A stretch of 64,000 bases of DNA from Verrucomicrobiota bacterium (GTDB lineage: Bacteria > Verrucomicrobiota > Verrucomicrobiia > Limisphaerales > J093). Where the stretch lies: positions 124,001 through 188,000 of the forward strand of contig JAOSKK010000035.1 in assembly GCA_027493615.1 (NCBI GenBank), in the 5' to 3' direction. The notes under the pieces are model-generated. The model was not told where the DNA came from. It did not search any database and worked only from the letters and a program-made list of their open reading frames with translations. This document shows positions 55,390 to 64,000 of this stretch, piece after piece (positions within the stretch are counted from its first letter, which is position 1; each line of letters starts with the position of its first letter). A program made the translations under genes and the position numbers.

Positions 55390-56197
55390 AACCCAAACCC
55401 AATCCGCCCCCACGGCGGCGACCCTCGCAATCCCCGCGGTGGCCGAGGGGGAGCACACCCACGCCCTCGCCAACATCTGGGCGATCGCCAAACGGGAGCT
55501 CAGCGGCTTTTTCGCCTCGCCCGTCGCCTACGTCTTCATCGTGATCTTCCTGCTGCTTTGCGGGTTCTTCACCTTCAACGTCGGCCGCTTCTTCCTCCGC
55601 GGCGAGGCCTCGCTCGCTTCCTTCTTTCTCTGGCACCCCTGGCTGTACCTGTTCCTGGTCCCGGCGGTCGGCATGCGACTGTGGTCCGAGGAACGCCGAC
55701 TGGGCACCATCGAGCTCCTCCTCACGCTGCCCGTCACGGCCTGGCAGGCCATCGTGGGCAAGTTTCTGGCGTCCTGGATCTTCCTGGGGCTGGCGCTGGC
55801 GTTGACCTTTCCGCTCGTGTTCACCGTGGCCTACCTCGGTGACCCGGACATGGGCATGATCTTCTGCGGTTACCTGGGCAGCTTCCTGATGGCCGGCGCC
55901 TACCTGTCCATCGGCAGCATGACCTCCGCCATGACGCGGAACCAGGTGGTGAGCTTCATCATCTCGGTCGTGGCCTGCCTGGTTCTCATCATGGCGGGCT
56001 GGCCGCCGATCACCGACGAGTTGACCTGGGCCCCGCCCTGGTTGGTCGAGACCGTGGCCGCCTTCAGCGTGATGCCGCACTTCGAGGGCTTCCAGCGCGG
56101 CGTCATCGACTCGCGCGACGTCTTCTATTTCCTGGCCGTGATCGTCTTCTCCCTGTTCACCACCGGCGTGATCATTCGGGGTCACCGGGCGGGCTGA
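55367..56197 (+). CDS. GldF-like ABC-2 permease
   Basis: The 276-residue inner-membrane permease has six hydrophobic segments (for example VAYVFIVIFLLLCGFFTF, WLYLFLVPAVGMRLWSEE, FLASWIFLGLALALTFPLVF and FIISVVACLVLIMAGW). The N-terminal cytosolic start IWAIAKRELSGFFASPVAYV and the motif MRLWSEERRLGTIELLLTLP are typical of ABC-2/GldF permeases. The ATG at 55379 is an alternative start. It lies between its ATPase and a GldG-like partner. Confidence 0.92.
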   Translation: MPDPMSVETQTQSAPTAATLAIPAVAEGEHTHALANIWAIAKRELSGFFASPVAYVFIVIFLLLCGFFTFNVGRFFLRGEASLASFFLWHPWLYLFLVPAVGMRLWSEERRLGTIELLLTLPVTAWQAIVGKFLASWIFLGLALALTFPLVFTVAYLGDPDMGMIFCGYLGSFLMAGAYLSIGSMTSAMTRNQVVSFIISVVACLVLIMAGWPPITDELTWAPPWLVETVAAFSVMPHFEGFQRGVIDSRDVFYFLAVIVFSLFTTGVIIRGHRAG

Positions 56198-56238
56198 ACC
56201 CGCGATCCCCGGCGCAACTCCACAACCTTCTCGCGACC

Positions 56239-58194
56239 ATGACAAACCACCAACGCAAATGGGAGCCGCTGTTCTACTCGGGAGTGGGTGTGGCAGCCAT
56301 GCTGCTCATCCTCATCGCCGTCGGCGTCATCACCAGCTTTGCCAAAGTCCGCGTTGACCTCACCCAGGACCGCCTCTACACCCTCTCCGAAGGGACCCGC
56401 AAAATCCTCGGCAAGATCGACGCTCCCCTCACCATCAACTTCTATCGCACCCGCGATCAGAACGAGATGCCCACCGACCTGCGGAACTACGCCGACCGTG
56501 TGGATGACCTCCTCGCCGAGTACCGCCAGGCTTCCCGCGGCAAGATCGTGGTCAAGAAGTTCGATCCCAAGCCCGATTCCGACGCCGAGGATTCAGCGCG
56601 CCTCGACGGTGTGGAAGGCCAGGTCCTGGGCGCCGGCGGCCTCATCGGCATGGGCGAGAAGATCTATCTCGGCCTGAGCGTCATCAGCCTCGATCAGAAG
56701 GTCGCCCTGCCCTTCCTCGACCCCCGCCGGGAACGGCTCCTCGAGTACGATCTGACCCGCGCCATCGCCCAGGTGCTCAACCCCCAAAAGCCCAATCTCG
56801 GCGTCATGAGCGGCCTGCCGGTCTTCGGCCAGATGATGAACCCCATGATGATGCGCATGGGCCAGCAGGGGCAGGAACCCTGGATCTTTGTCTCCGAGCT
56901 CAAACGCGACTTCAACGTCCGCGAAGTCCCCATGACCACGGAGAAGATCGATGAGGATCTCCAAGTGCTCGTGGTCGTGCACCCCAGCAACATCACCGAA
57001 AAGACCCAATACGCCCTCGACCAGTTCGTCCTCCGCGGCGGCAAGCTCATCGCCTTCCTGGATCCCCTCTCCGTCGTGGACAGCCGCAACGCCGCCGACA
57101 TGCAGAACATGCTCCAGCGCGCCGCCTCGGGCGGCTCCTCCCTCGACCGGCTGGTCAAGGCCTGGGGCCTCGAGTTCGACCTCACCAAGGTCCTCGCCGA
57201 CAAGAGCTACGTCACCACCATCCGCCGCGGCGACCGGCCCGCTCCGGAGCCCACCTGGCTCTCCCTCACCGGCGACGCCATCAACCGGGACGAAGTCGTC
57301 ACCAGTGACATCGACAATCTCCTGCTCCCTGGCGCCGGCGTCTTCACCGGCACCCCCATCAGCGGCCTCAACCCGACGGTCCTCCTCAAGTCCTCCGGGA
57401 ACTCCATGCTCGTGGACAAGATGATGGCGCAGTTCGGCGGCGACACCACCCGCGACTTCAAACCCGAAGGCAAGGAGTTCACGATCGCCCTCCGCCTCGC
57501 CGGGAAGTTCAAGACCGCCTTCCCCGAGGGTCAGCCCGGCGGCGACACCAAAACCCAGGATGCGGACGGCAACGCCGGCGACGCCGACAAGGCCAAGACC
57601 GAGAGCGCCCCCGGCGGCTCCCTCAAGGAATCCACGACCGACGGCCTGGTCATCCTCGTGGGCGACACCGACCTGCTCTTCGACCAGTTCACCGTCCAGG
57701 TGCAGAACTTCTTCGGCCAACGGCTCATCCAGCCCTTCAACCAGAACCTGACTCTCCTCCAGAACGTCGTGGAGCAGTTGATGGGCGACAGCGACCTCAT
57801 CAAGGTGCGCAGCCGCGCCATCCGCAGCCGGCCCTTCCAGGTGGTCAAGAGCATTCAGGCCGACGCCGAGCGGAAGTACCTCGCGACCATCAAACAACTG
57901 GAAGACGAGGCGGCCGAGACGCAACGCAAACTCAATGAGCTGCTGCAAAACCGCGACGCCAAGAACCAGCGACTCATCCTCCCGCCCGAGGTCCAGAAGG
58001 ACATCGCCAGCCTCCGGGCGCGCGAAGCCGAGACCAACAAGGAACTCAAACGCGTGCGCAAGCAGTTGCGCAGCGACATCGACTCGCTCGAGAAGCGCCT
58101 CAAGTGGATCAACATTGCCGGCATGCCCATCGTCGTGGCCTTCGCCGGCGTTTCCCTCGCGCTCGTCAAACGCAAAAAGACCGCTGCCAAATGA
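56239..58194 (+). CDS. GldG-like membrane-anchored ABC exporter partner
   Basis: The 651-residue product has an N-terminal anchor helix (GVAAMLLILIAVGVITSF) and a GldG-type periplasmic start (KVRVDLTQDRLYTLSEGTRK, INFYRTRDQNEMP). A long soluble domain follows with LQVLVVVHPSNI, LDQFVLRGGKLIAFLDP and a late LVILVGDTDLLFD. A coiled coil comes before the C-terminal helix (GMPIVVAFAGVSLALVKRKK). This ABC-2-associated family is widespread and its cargo is unknown. The frame is intact. The stop overlaps the next ATG. Confidence 0.9.
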   Translation: MTNHQRKWEPLFYSGVGVAAMLLILIAVGVITSFAKVRVDLTQDRLYTLSEGTRKILGKIDAPLTINFYRTRDQNEMPTDLRNYADRVDDLLAEYRQASRGKIVVKKFDPKPDSDAEDSARLDGVEGQVLGAGGLIGMGEKIYLGLSVISLDQKVALPFLDPRRERLLEYDLTRAIAQVLNPQKPNLGVMSGLPVFGQMMNPMMMRMGQQGQEPWIFVSELKRDFNVREVPMTTEKIDEDLQVLVVVHPSNITEKTQYALDQFVLRGGKLIAFLDPLSVVDSRNAADMQNMLQRAASGGSSLDRLVKAWGLEFDLTKVLADKSYVTTIRRGDRPAPEPTWLSLTGDAINRDEVVTSDIDNLLLPGAGVFTGTPISGLNPTVLLKSSGNSMLVDKMMAQFGGDTTRDFKPEGKEFTIALRLAGKFKTAFPEGQPGGDTKTQDADGNAGDADKAKTESAPGGSLKESTTDGLVILVGDTDLLFDQFTVQVQNFFGQRLIQPFNQNLTLLQNVVEQLMGDSDLIKVRSRAIRSRPFQVVKSIQADAERKYLATIKQLEDEAAETQRKLNELLQNRDAKNQRLILPPEVQKDIASLRAREAETNKELKRVRKQLRSDIDSLEKRLKWINIAGMPIVVAFAGVSLALVKRKKTAAK

Positions 58195-59447
58195 ACCGCA
58201 GACAGCTCACCCTGATCCTGGTTGCCTTCGTCGTCCTCGGCGGCATCGGCCTCTGGCTGCGCCACCGCGACGTCAGCTCTTACCAGACCACCTCCGGCGC
58301 CATGGGCCAGAAGGTCCTCGGCGAGTTCGATCCCAACGCCGTCACCCGCTTCGTCCTCCGCCGCGGCACCAACAGCCTCTCCCTCGCCCAGAAGGACGAG
58401 CAGTGGGTCGTGGCCGAACGCGGCGATTACCCCGCCAACTTCGCCGAGGTCGGCGAAACGCTCCGGAAGTTGTGGAATCTCAAGATCGCTCAACCCGTCA
58501 GCGGCCCCCTGGGTGCCAGCGCCATCGAGCGACTCGAACTCAACCCCGACGCCACCAACCAGCCCGCCACCGTCATCGAGTTGCTCGACAAGGACGGCAA
58601 GACCCTCAAGTCCCTGCTCCTCGGCAAGCAGCACCGCCGTCGCCCCACCACCCCGTCCCCCATGGGCGGCGAGGAAGGATGGCCCGATGGCCGGTACGTC
58701 ATGGTCGCCGGCCAGACCGCCAGCGCCAGCCTCGTCTCGGAAAGCTTCAGCAACTTGGAACCCCGACCCGAGTCCTGGCTCAACAAGGACTTCTTCAAGG
58801 TCGAGAAAACCCTCTCCGTGAGCGTGACCTATCCCGAGGCCACCAATTCCTGGCACCTCACCCGCCCTACCGAGTCCGGCGAATGGACCCTCCAGGGAGC
58901 CCAGCCCGGCGAAATCCTGGACACCACCAAGATCAGCGGCCTCGCCAACGCCCTTTCCTGGCCCAGCTTCGACGATGTCCTCGTCAAACCCAACCCGGCC
59001 GATTACGGCCTCGACCAGCCCATCCTGGCGAACCTCACTACCGCCGACGGCTTCCAGTACGCGCTCCAGATCGGACGCCGCGAGGGCGAGGAGAAGTACT
59101 ACCTGACCGTGAACGTCACCGCCGATTTCCCGAAGGAGCGCACCGCCGCCGCCGACGAAAAGCCGGAGGACAAGGAACGCCTCGACAAGGAGTTCAAAGA
59201 GAAGACGGACAAGCTCACGGAGAAGCTCCAGAAGGAAAAGGCGCTCGCCGGATGGGTCTTCCAAGTCTCGAAATGGACCCTCGATTCCTTGCTCAAGAAG
59301 CGCGGCGAACTGCTCAAGGAACCGCCCAAGGAAGAGGCCAGCGCCGCCACCGCTCTCCCGGCACCGCCGCCCATCAATCCTGTCGACGCCATCCTGCCAC
59401 CGCTGCCGCCGGTCCTGCCGGACCTCGACGACGAGCACGAGGAATAG
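58191..59447 (+). CDS. DUF4340 domain protein of the exporter set
   Basis: The 418-residue protein has an anchor helix (LTLILVAFVVLGGIGLWL) and DUF4340-type repeats: FVLRRGTNSLSLAQKDEQW, VVAERGDYPANFAEVGETL, WLNKDFFKVEKTLSVSVTYP and LVKPNPADYGLDQP. It ends in a charged helix and a Pro-rich tail. DUF4340 proteins regularly follow GldG-like genes. The ATG at 58191 overlaps the gldG-like stop (ATGA). The frame is intact. The four genes 54403-59447 form one operon. Confidence 0.9.
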   Translation: MNRRQLTLILVAFVVLGGIGLWLRHRDVSSYQTTSGAMGQKVLGEFDPNAVTRFVLRRGTNSLSLAQKDEQWVVAERGDYPANFAEVGETLRKLWNLKIAQPVSGPLGASAIERLELNPDATNQPATVIELLDKDGKTLKSLLLGKQHRRRPTTPSPMGGEEGWPDGRYVMVAGQTASASLVSESFSNLEPRPESWLNKDFFKVEKTLSVSVTYPEATNSWHLTRPTESGEWTLQGAQPGEILDTTKISGLANALSWPSFDDVLVKPNPADYGLDQPILANLTTADGFQYALQIGRREGEEKYYLTVNVTADFPKERTAAADEKPEDKERLDKEFKEKTDKLTEKLQKEKALAGWVFQVSKWTLDSLLKKRGELLKEPPKEEASAATALPAPPPINPVDAILPPLPPVLPDLDDEHEE

Positions 59448-59477
59448 GGCAGGGTTCCCTTCCCGGCGCACGCCTGG

Positions 59478-60919
59478 CTAAGGTGCCGGCGGGTCTGGCG
59501 TGGTCTCGCGAAACGCCCAGAGCCAACCGCGACTCCGGACGTAGAGCGCATCGTGCCCGATGGCCGGCGTCGCCAGAATCGGCTCGCCCAGGGTCGTGCG
59601 TAAAGCACATCGGGCTGATCGCCCGCCGCCAGCACAGCCAGTCCCCCGTTCTGCGAGGCAATCACCACCCGGCCGTCTGCGGCCACAGGCGAAGCGTAGT
59701 TGTCGCCCATCAGCCCGATGCGTTCCTCCTGGTAGAGCACCGCACCGTTGGTCGCGTTCAGACACGTCACCAACCCGCCGTTCTTCAGCAGATAAACCCG
59801 GTCGCGATACAACAGCGGGGTGGGCACGTACGGGAGGCCACGCGTATGGCTCCAAACTACCTCCGGGGCTCCGGGCGCATTCCCGCCCGCCGGCGGGCGG
59901 ATCGCCAGCAACGCATTCTGCGACCGGTTGAACACCTCGGCGATGAACTCATACTCCTCCCGGGTCAGCACGTCGTCGCGGTCGGCATCCATGTAGTGGA
60001 AATGCTGCCGCGCCGGCCCTGGGGGCGTCTCCTCCCGCGTCAAGCGGCCATCGCCGTTCGGATCTCCAGCTCTCAATAGCGAGTCAAAATCCGGCATCCG
60101 CGGCACCCCGGAACCCGAAGTCCACCCCCCGCAGTAGATCAGCCCGTGCCCGGCGACCGGGCTCGCGCACATCTCGTTCGGAAGCCCCGCCACCCGCCAC
60201 ACCTCCCGGCCATCGCGCGCCCGGTAAGCCACCGCGCGCAACGTGCCCGGAGCAACGATCACCTCCTCCACCGCCAGCGGCGTGCTGAATCCCCGCCGGA
60301 ACTCCGGCCTCTCTGTGCGCCAGCGGATCTCCCCCGTCGCTTCGTCCAGGGCCAGGAGGTGGGAACCCACATCCTGATCACGCAGCAGGATCACGCAGCC
60401 ACCTGCAAGCACCGGCGAACTGCCCACGCCGTGCTGGGTCGACGGTTCCGGCAGCCGCTGCCGCCAGAGCTCCCGGCCCGCGAAGTCGTAACACACCACC
60501 CCGAACGGACCGAAGTAGCTGAAAACGCGCTGGCCGTCCGTGCATGAGGTCGGCGCCGCCGGACTGCTCAGCCCGCTGCCGCGTTCGACTGGATGCGCCA
60601 TCACCTCCCGCTGCCAACGCAACTCCCCGGTACGTGCGTCCAAACACAGCGTGTGAAACTCCGGCTCGGTGTACCCGGTCACCAACAGCGCGTCGTCCCA
60701 CAGCACCGGCGACGAGTGCCCGGAGGGCAGGGCCACCTTCCACCACAGGTTTGTGCCCGGGCCAAGCGGCGTCGGGAAAGTTCCCGTGGCGGCGACGCCC
60801 GACCCGTGCAACCCACGGAATTGAGGCCAGCGAACCTCGTCGCGTTCCGCGCCCCGGTTCTCCGCCGCCAGCATGGCCAGCAACGCGGCGAGCCCGCCCG
60901 TTCGCCCCCAGCCCACCAT
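59478..60919 (-). CDS. secreted PQQ-like beta-propeller protein with EF-hands (frameshifted)
   Basis: The product has about 480 residues and a signal-like start (LAALLAMLAAENRGA). Propeller repeats follow: WPQFRGLHGSGVA, LCLDARTGELRWQREVM, LALDEATGEIRWRTE and YRARDGREVWRVAG. Two EF-hand calcium sites are inserted (DPNGDGRLTREE and DADRDDVLTREE). The last blade is cut by a missing base near 59597; correction gives TLGEPILATPAIGHDALYVR and the end FRETTPDPPAP. Such proteins are common in Planctomycetes and Verrucomicrobia. No PQQ-binding Trp-docking residues can be assigned with confidence, so enzyme function is open. Confidence 0.85.
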
Positions 60920-60922
60920 CCC

Positions 60923-61921
60923 TTACCCCGGTTCACCACCCCCGGAGGACAAGCCCCCGGTTGTTCGCACCGTGCCCGACACCGTCGGCGCCTCAGCCGC
61001 GGCGAAGCGTCCCGCCGGCTCCTCACCGTCAGGCTCGGCCGCCTCCGGCCCGTCCCCGGGTGACGCGGGAACCCGACCCGAGGAAAGGGCAACCCCGTCG
61101 CCCGACACAGACGGCTGCGCGGCGGCGTACCGCGAGCCCGGTTGGACGGTGACCACGACCCGGCGGAGCAACTGACCCTGGAAGGAATAGCCGGTTCCCA
61201 CCACCGCCGCCACCACCGGTTGCTCGGGCAGCGCCGCCTGGGGATCCAGCAACTGGTGCGTCTGCGGGTCAAACGGCGTTCCCGGCGAGATCACCAGCGG
61301 TACCAGCCCCACCCGACGCGCGGCATCGCGACACGCATTCTGAAAGGCGCCGATCTGTTCGGCCAACTGCGGCTGAGCCGAACGGGCTGCCGCCGAGTAA
61401 AGCGCATAGACGTGGTCCAGAATCCGCACCAGCGTCTGCAGCCAGTCTCCCTCCGCCCGCCGCAGCTTGTTCACCTCGAGCTCGAGATGCTGCAGTTGGG
61501 CGTTCTGACCCTGCTCGACCACGCGCCGGATCTGCCGCTGCTCCTCGCTGAGTCGGTCCGCAATTTGTCGGGCGGACTCGACGGCTCCAGTCGCGTGCTC
61601 CTGGACGGTCTGCCATTGGCTGGTGGCCAGGCCAATCCGCTCGGCCACATCCTCGAGGCGCTGCAGTTGCGCAAGGGTACCCGCAAGTTGCGCCCGGTCG
61701 GCCCACGCTTCCGCCGCCCGATGTCGCAGCACGAAGGGCCACACCCCCAACCAGGCCCCGATGGCCGTTGCCCCCGCCACCGTCAGCGCCTCATACGGCA
61801 ACATCGGCCGATGCGCCTGCCGGAACACCAGCCACGCCACGGCGAGCAGCAGCGCATCGCCCACCAGGAAGGCTACCAGCAGACCGCGGCCCGGACCGAC
61901 GCCCGCGTTGGGATCACTCAT
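60923..61921 (-). CDS. membrane protein with coiled coil and GrpE-like C-terminal domain
   Basis: The 332-residue protein begins with two membrane helices (LLVAFLVGDALLLAVAWLVF and ALTVAGATAIGAWLGVWPFV). A long coiled coil follows (LAQLQRLEDVAERIGLATSQ onwards; LSEEQRQIRRVVEQGQNAQL). Then comes a segment resembling the GrpE beta-domain: VGLVPLVISPGTPFDPQTHQ and VVAAVVGTGYSFQGQLLRRV, close to the GrpE pattern (PF.P..HEAV...Y...R.LRPA.V.V). The tail is Ala/Gly/Pro-rich. GrpE is normally cytosolic and releases ADP from DnaK; a membrane-bound relative could localise DnaK. I chose ATG at 61921. The frame is intact. Moderate confidence in the GrpE similarity. Confidence 0.65.
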   Translation of the reverse strand: MSDPNAGVGPGRGLLVAFLVGDALLLAVAWLVFRQAHRPMLPYEALTVAGATAIGAWLGVWPFVLRHRAAEAWADRAQLAGTLAQLQRLEDVAERIGLATSQWQTVQEHATGAVESARQIADRLSEEQRQIRRVVEQGQNAQLQHLELEVNKLRRAEGDWLQTLVRILDHVYALYSAAARSAQPQLAEQIGAFQNACRDAARRVGLVPLVISPGTPFDPQTHQLLDPQAALPEQPVVAAVVGTGYSFQGQLLRRVVVTVQPGSRYAAAQPSVSGDGVALSSGRVPASPGDGPEAAEPDGEEPAGRFAAAEAPTVSGTVRTTGGLSSGGGEPG

Positions 61922-61972
61922 GGGCGCGCAGGGTAACGGCTCAGACGCGGTCGTGGCCATTGAAAATCACGC

Positions 61973-62775
61973 TCACTGGCCACTTATGGCGTCCCGCATC
62001 AGGTACCACAGAAACAGCGTGTTGTACTTCAGGTACCGGCCAAACAACCGGCGGGGTTCAGACGCCAGGCGGAACAGCCAGGTCAAACCGCGCCGCTGCA
62101 TCCAGGCCGGGGCATCGGGCTTCGTGCCCGCGTTCACATCGAAAGCAAACCCGACCGCGAAGAGCACACCCCGCCGGATGGACGCCTTGTGCCGGTGAAT
62201 CCAGTCCTGCTGCTTCGGCGTACCCAAGCCCACCCAGATGAAGTCCGGGGACAACCGGTTGATCTCCGCCACAATCGCGGCCTCCTCCTCGGGAGCAAAA
62301 TACCCCGACCGTAGCCCCCGGATGTCCAGGTCCGCCTGCTGCGCCCGAAACACCGCCGCCAATCGCTGCACACACGCCGTGCTCCCGCCCAGGAAGTAGT
62401 GCGAGAAGGGCCGCGGCGAACCCAGCACACAGTGCCGCATGAACGTCGGCCCATACACCCGGTCCCGCAGCCCGGCCCCTCGCCGGTTCAGACACCAGAT
62501 CAGCGGCATGCCGTCAGGCACGAAGTAGTCGAAGCGCGACGTGAGTTCGCGAAAGGCCGGTTCGTGCCGCCGCAGCGTCACGATCTGCGTGTTCGTGAAA
62601 TCCGCGGCCCACGTGCCCTCCTGCTGGACCAGATGCTGGCAGTGGGCGGTGAACTGCGCGTAACTGGTCACCCGCAACGGCGTGCCCAGGACCTCCAGGG
62701 CGCGTGGTGCCTCCGCACCCCCGTCGCGCGGTGTGCAGGCTCCATCGGCGTTGGCGAGTGCCGATCCATGGCCAT
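61973..62775 (-). CDS. WecG/TagA/CpsF-family glycosyltransferase (frameshift near start)
   Basis: Members transfer an N-acetylmannosaminuronic acid- or ManNAc-type sugar to a lipid-linked acceptor in envelope polysaccharide synthesis. The product (about 267 residues) shows LEVLGTPLRVTSYAQF, NTQIVTLRRHEP, FVPDGMPLIWCLNRRG, RVYGPTFMRHC, YFLGGS, DFIWVGLGTPKQQDWIHRHK and AVGFAFDVNAGTKPDAPAWM, all hallmark blocks. The ATG at 62775 connects to this frame only if one G is restored in the run near 62730; otherwise no normal start is seen. It lies 27 bases after the epimerase gene, and the two probably act in one polysaccharide pathway. Confidence 0.88.
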
Positions 62776-62802
62776 GGCCTGGTCGCAGGCTTCCTTCAAC
62801 GC

Positions 62803-63840
62803 TCAGTTCACCTCGCGGCACAGCCGCTCCAGGATCGCGTCCAGGGATACCCGCGGCCGCCAGCCGGGGAAATGTGACTTCAGTTTTGTCAGGTCGCTGA
62901 TGTAACAGATGTGATCCCCCACCCGGGCCTGGTCCACGTACCTCCACGCCAGCCGCCGCCCCAGGATCGCGTCAATCCGCTCGATGCACTCAGGGATCGA
63001 CGCGCTGTTCTCCCGGCCGCCGCCCAGGTTGTACACCTCGCCCGGCCGTGGGGCCTCCGCGAAAGCGTCGAACGCCGCAATCACGTCGGTGCTATGGATC
63101 TGGTCGCGCACCTGTTTGCCTTTGTAACCGAAAATCGTGTACGTGCCCCCCTGCTTGGCCACTTTGACCAGGTAGGACAGGAACCCGTGCAGTTGCACGC
63201 CGGAATGGTGCTCGCCCGTGAGGCATCCGCCCCGGAAAATCCCCACCTTGAGTCCGAAATAGCGGCCGTATTCCTGGGCCAGGACATCCGCGGCCGTCTT
63301 GCTCGCCCCGAACAGACTGTGCAAGGTCCGGTCGATCCGACAGTCCTCGCGCACCCCGTTGAAGTCCTCCGGACGCCGGTAATCCCAGCGGGTCGGACGT
63401 TCTTCGAGCGGGATCTCGTTCGGCGCATCCCCGTACACCTTGTTCGTGGACATGAAGAGGAACACGGCGTCCGGACAGTGCAGCCGGGTGGCCTCGAGCA
63501 GGTTCAGGGTGCCCACGGCGTTGACCTCGAAATCCACCAGCGGGATCTCCTTCGCCTTGTCGTGCGAAGGCTGGGCCGCACAGTGGATGATGCGGTCGAA
63601 CCGCTCGGCGCGGAGCAACTCGAAGAGGCGCGGCCGATCCCGGATGTCGAGGTCCAGGTGCGTGAACCGGCGGGTCGTCTGCCGCAGCCGTTCGAGGTTC
63701 CAGGTCGTGTCACCGGCGGGTCCGAAAAACTCGCGACGCAGGTTGTTGTCCACGCCCCAGACCGCGTGGCCTTGCTGGTCGTAGTGCCGCACCGCTTCCG
63801 AGCCAATCAAACCGCTGGATCCCGTCACCAGTACCTTCAT
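62803..63840 (-). CDS. NAD-dependent sugar-nucleotide epimerase/dehydratase (SDR family)
   Basis: The 345-residue extended SDR resembles CDP-tyvelose 2-epimerase-like proteins. The NAD site is LVTGSSGLIGSEAVRHY. LDLDIRDRPRLFELL, IHCAAQPSHDKAKEIP and FLFMSTNKVYGD follow, then the active-site region SLFGASKTAADVLAQEYGRY. The usual YxxxK is here FGASK, with Phe at the Tyr position. Substrate segments are FRGGCLTGEHHSGVQLHGFL and VYNLGGGRENSASIPE. The frame is intact. It begins a polysaccharide gene pair with the WecG-type transferase. Confidence 0.9.
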   Translation of the reverse strand: MKVLVTGSSGLIGSEAVRHYDQQGHAVWGVDNNLRREFFGPAGDTTWNLERLRQTTRRFTHLDLDIRDRPRLFELLRAERFDRIIHCAAQPSHDKAKEIPLVDFEVNAVGTLNLLEATRLHCPDAVFLFMSTNKVYGDAPNEIPLEERPTRWDYRRPEDFNGVREDCRIDRTLHSLFGASKTAADVLAQEYGRYFGLKVGIFRGGCLTGEHHSGVQLHGFLSYLVKVAKQGGTYTIFGYKGKQVRDQIHSTDVIAAFDAFAEAPRPGEVYNLGGGRENSASIPECIERIDAILGRRLAWRYVDQARVGDHICYISDLTKLKSHFPGWRPRVSLDAILERLCREVN

Positions 63841-64000
63841 GCGGCCGCGACATTACCAACCGCCCCCCGGCAAAGCAGCATCAAAGCGTGGCTCGTCGAG
63901 GGGGGATGAGGCGTTCCGCGCCCCGGCAAAGCAATCAAAGCAACACGGCGATTGCCAGCGTCCAAGCGGACGGTTAGACTGGTCAGCGACTGGTCAATTT
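63841..64000. other. right-edge non-coding region
   Basis: These 160 bases upstream of the epimerase hold two imperfect copies of CCCCGGCAAAGCA..ATCAAAGC (near 63865-63887 and 63920-63940). No gene, promoter or terminator is clear. Confidence 0.4.

Noticed and set aside
54403..59447. Gliding motility operon
   Set aside because: The ATPase, permease and GldG-like protein resemble Gld components, but no other gld/spr genes are present and this exporter set is widespread in non-gliding bacteria.
1..64000. tRNA or rRNA genes
   Set aside because: I looked for T-loop and anticodon-stem patterns in the gaps between genes and saw none; a covariance-model search would be needed to be certain.

Overview
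This 64 kb window is GC-rich, densely coded bacterial chromosome. Its gene families point to Verrucomicrobiota, probably the Pedosphaera/Limisphaera side of the phylum. That placement is an inference from family content, not a computed phylogeny. The clues are: hopanoid radical-SAM genes (HpnH/HpnJ), a secreted DUF1080 protein, an HzsA-like beta-propeller/cytochrome protein, rhamnosidases GH78 and GH106, a zinc-ribbon Ser/Thr kinase next to a sigma factor, and an outer-membrane BamA/Skp pair. I found no tRNA, rRNA, CRISPR array, prophage or transposase gene.

Layout. 0-3.5 kb: hpnH-hpnJ (hpnJ runs off the left edge), a small lipoprotein and a TPR protein. 3.6-8.2 kb: dnaB-bamA-skp. 8.4-10.6 kb: a PP2C phosphatase/kinase pair. 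10.7-13.6 kb: tig-psd-pssA. 13.9-16.2 kb: nfnA-nfnB. 16.3-20.0 kb: a secreted CAP-domain protein, a cNMP-binding protein and a type-4 uracil-DNA glycosylase. 20.2-27.7 kb: a GH106 / zincin / GH78 block. 27.8-30.9 kb: hydrogenase-type maturation protease, acpS, pdxJ and a secreted unknown. 30.9-36.8 kb: a complete MoxR/Bat operon. 36.9-39.8 kb: HzsA-like protein. 40.0-44.7 kb: Ser/Thr kinase with a beta-helix tail, coupled to a sigma factor. 44.9-49.3 kb: MtaB, an orphan sulfate-binding protein and an amidohydrolase. 49.5-54.1 kb: coiled-coil protein, DUF1080, HU, hisS, YceI and a small membrane protein. 54.4-59.4 kb: a Gld-type ABC exporter set. 59.5-63.8 kb: PQQ-propeller/EF-hand protein, GrpE-like membrane protein, WecG-type glycosyltransferase and a sugar-nucleotide epimerase.

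A reader must know that about half of the conserved genes are broken by single-base frameshifts, most of them at short homopolymers (commonly C/G runs of 4-7). Restoring one base reconstitutes normal full-length proteins, so sequencing or assembly error is the likeliest cause. CDS coordinates below give the inferred full gene span across such breaks, and each entry states where the break lies.

Three dispersed non-coding repeat families sit between genes: A (arms GTAGGMGCCGACGTCAGGAG / CTCGTYACCTCGACTCCTAC), B (inverted repeats starting GGGGTCAGTC with TAGTATTGTGCTTTTT) and C (a 36-bp sequence around AGGTCCGCAAGGAACAGG). The most unusual protein-level findings are the kinase whose uninterrupted reading frame runs from a typical kinase C-terminal region into a right-handed beta-helix, translationally coupled to a sigma factor, and the GH106-zincin-GH78 block with no stop between its parts.
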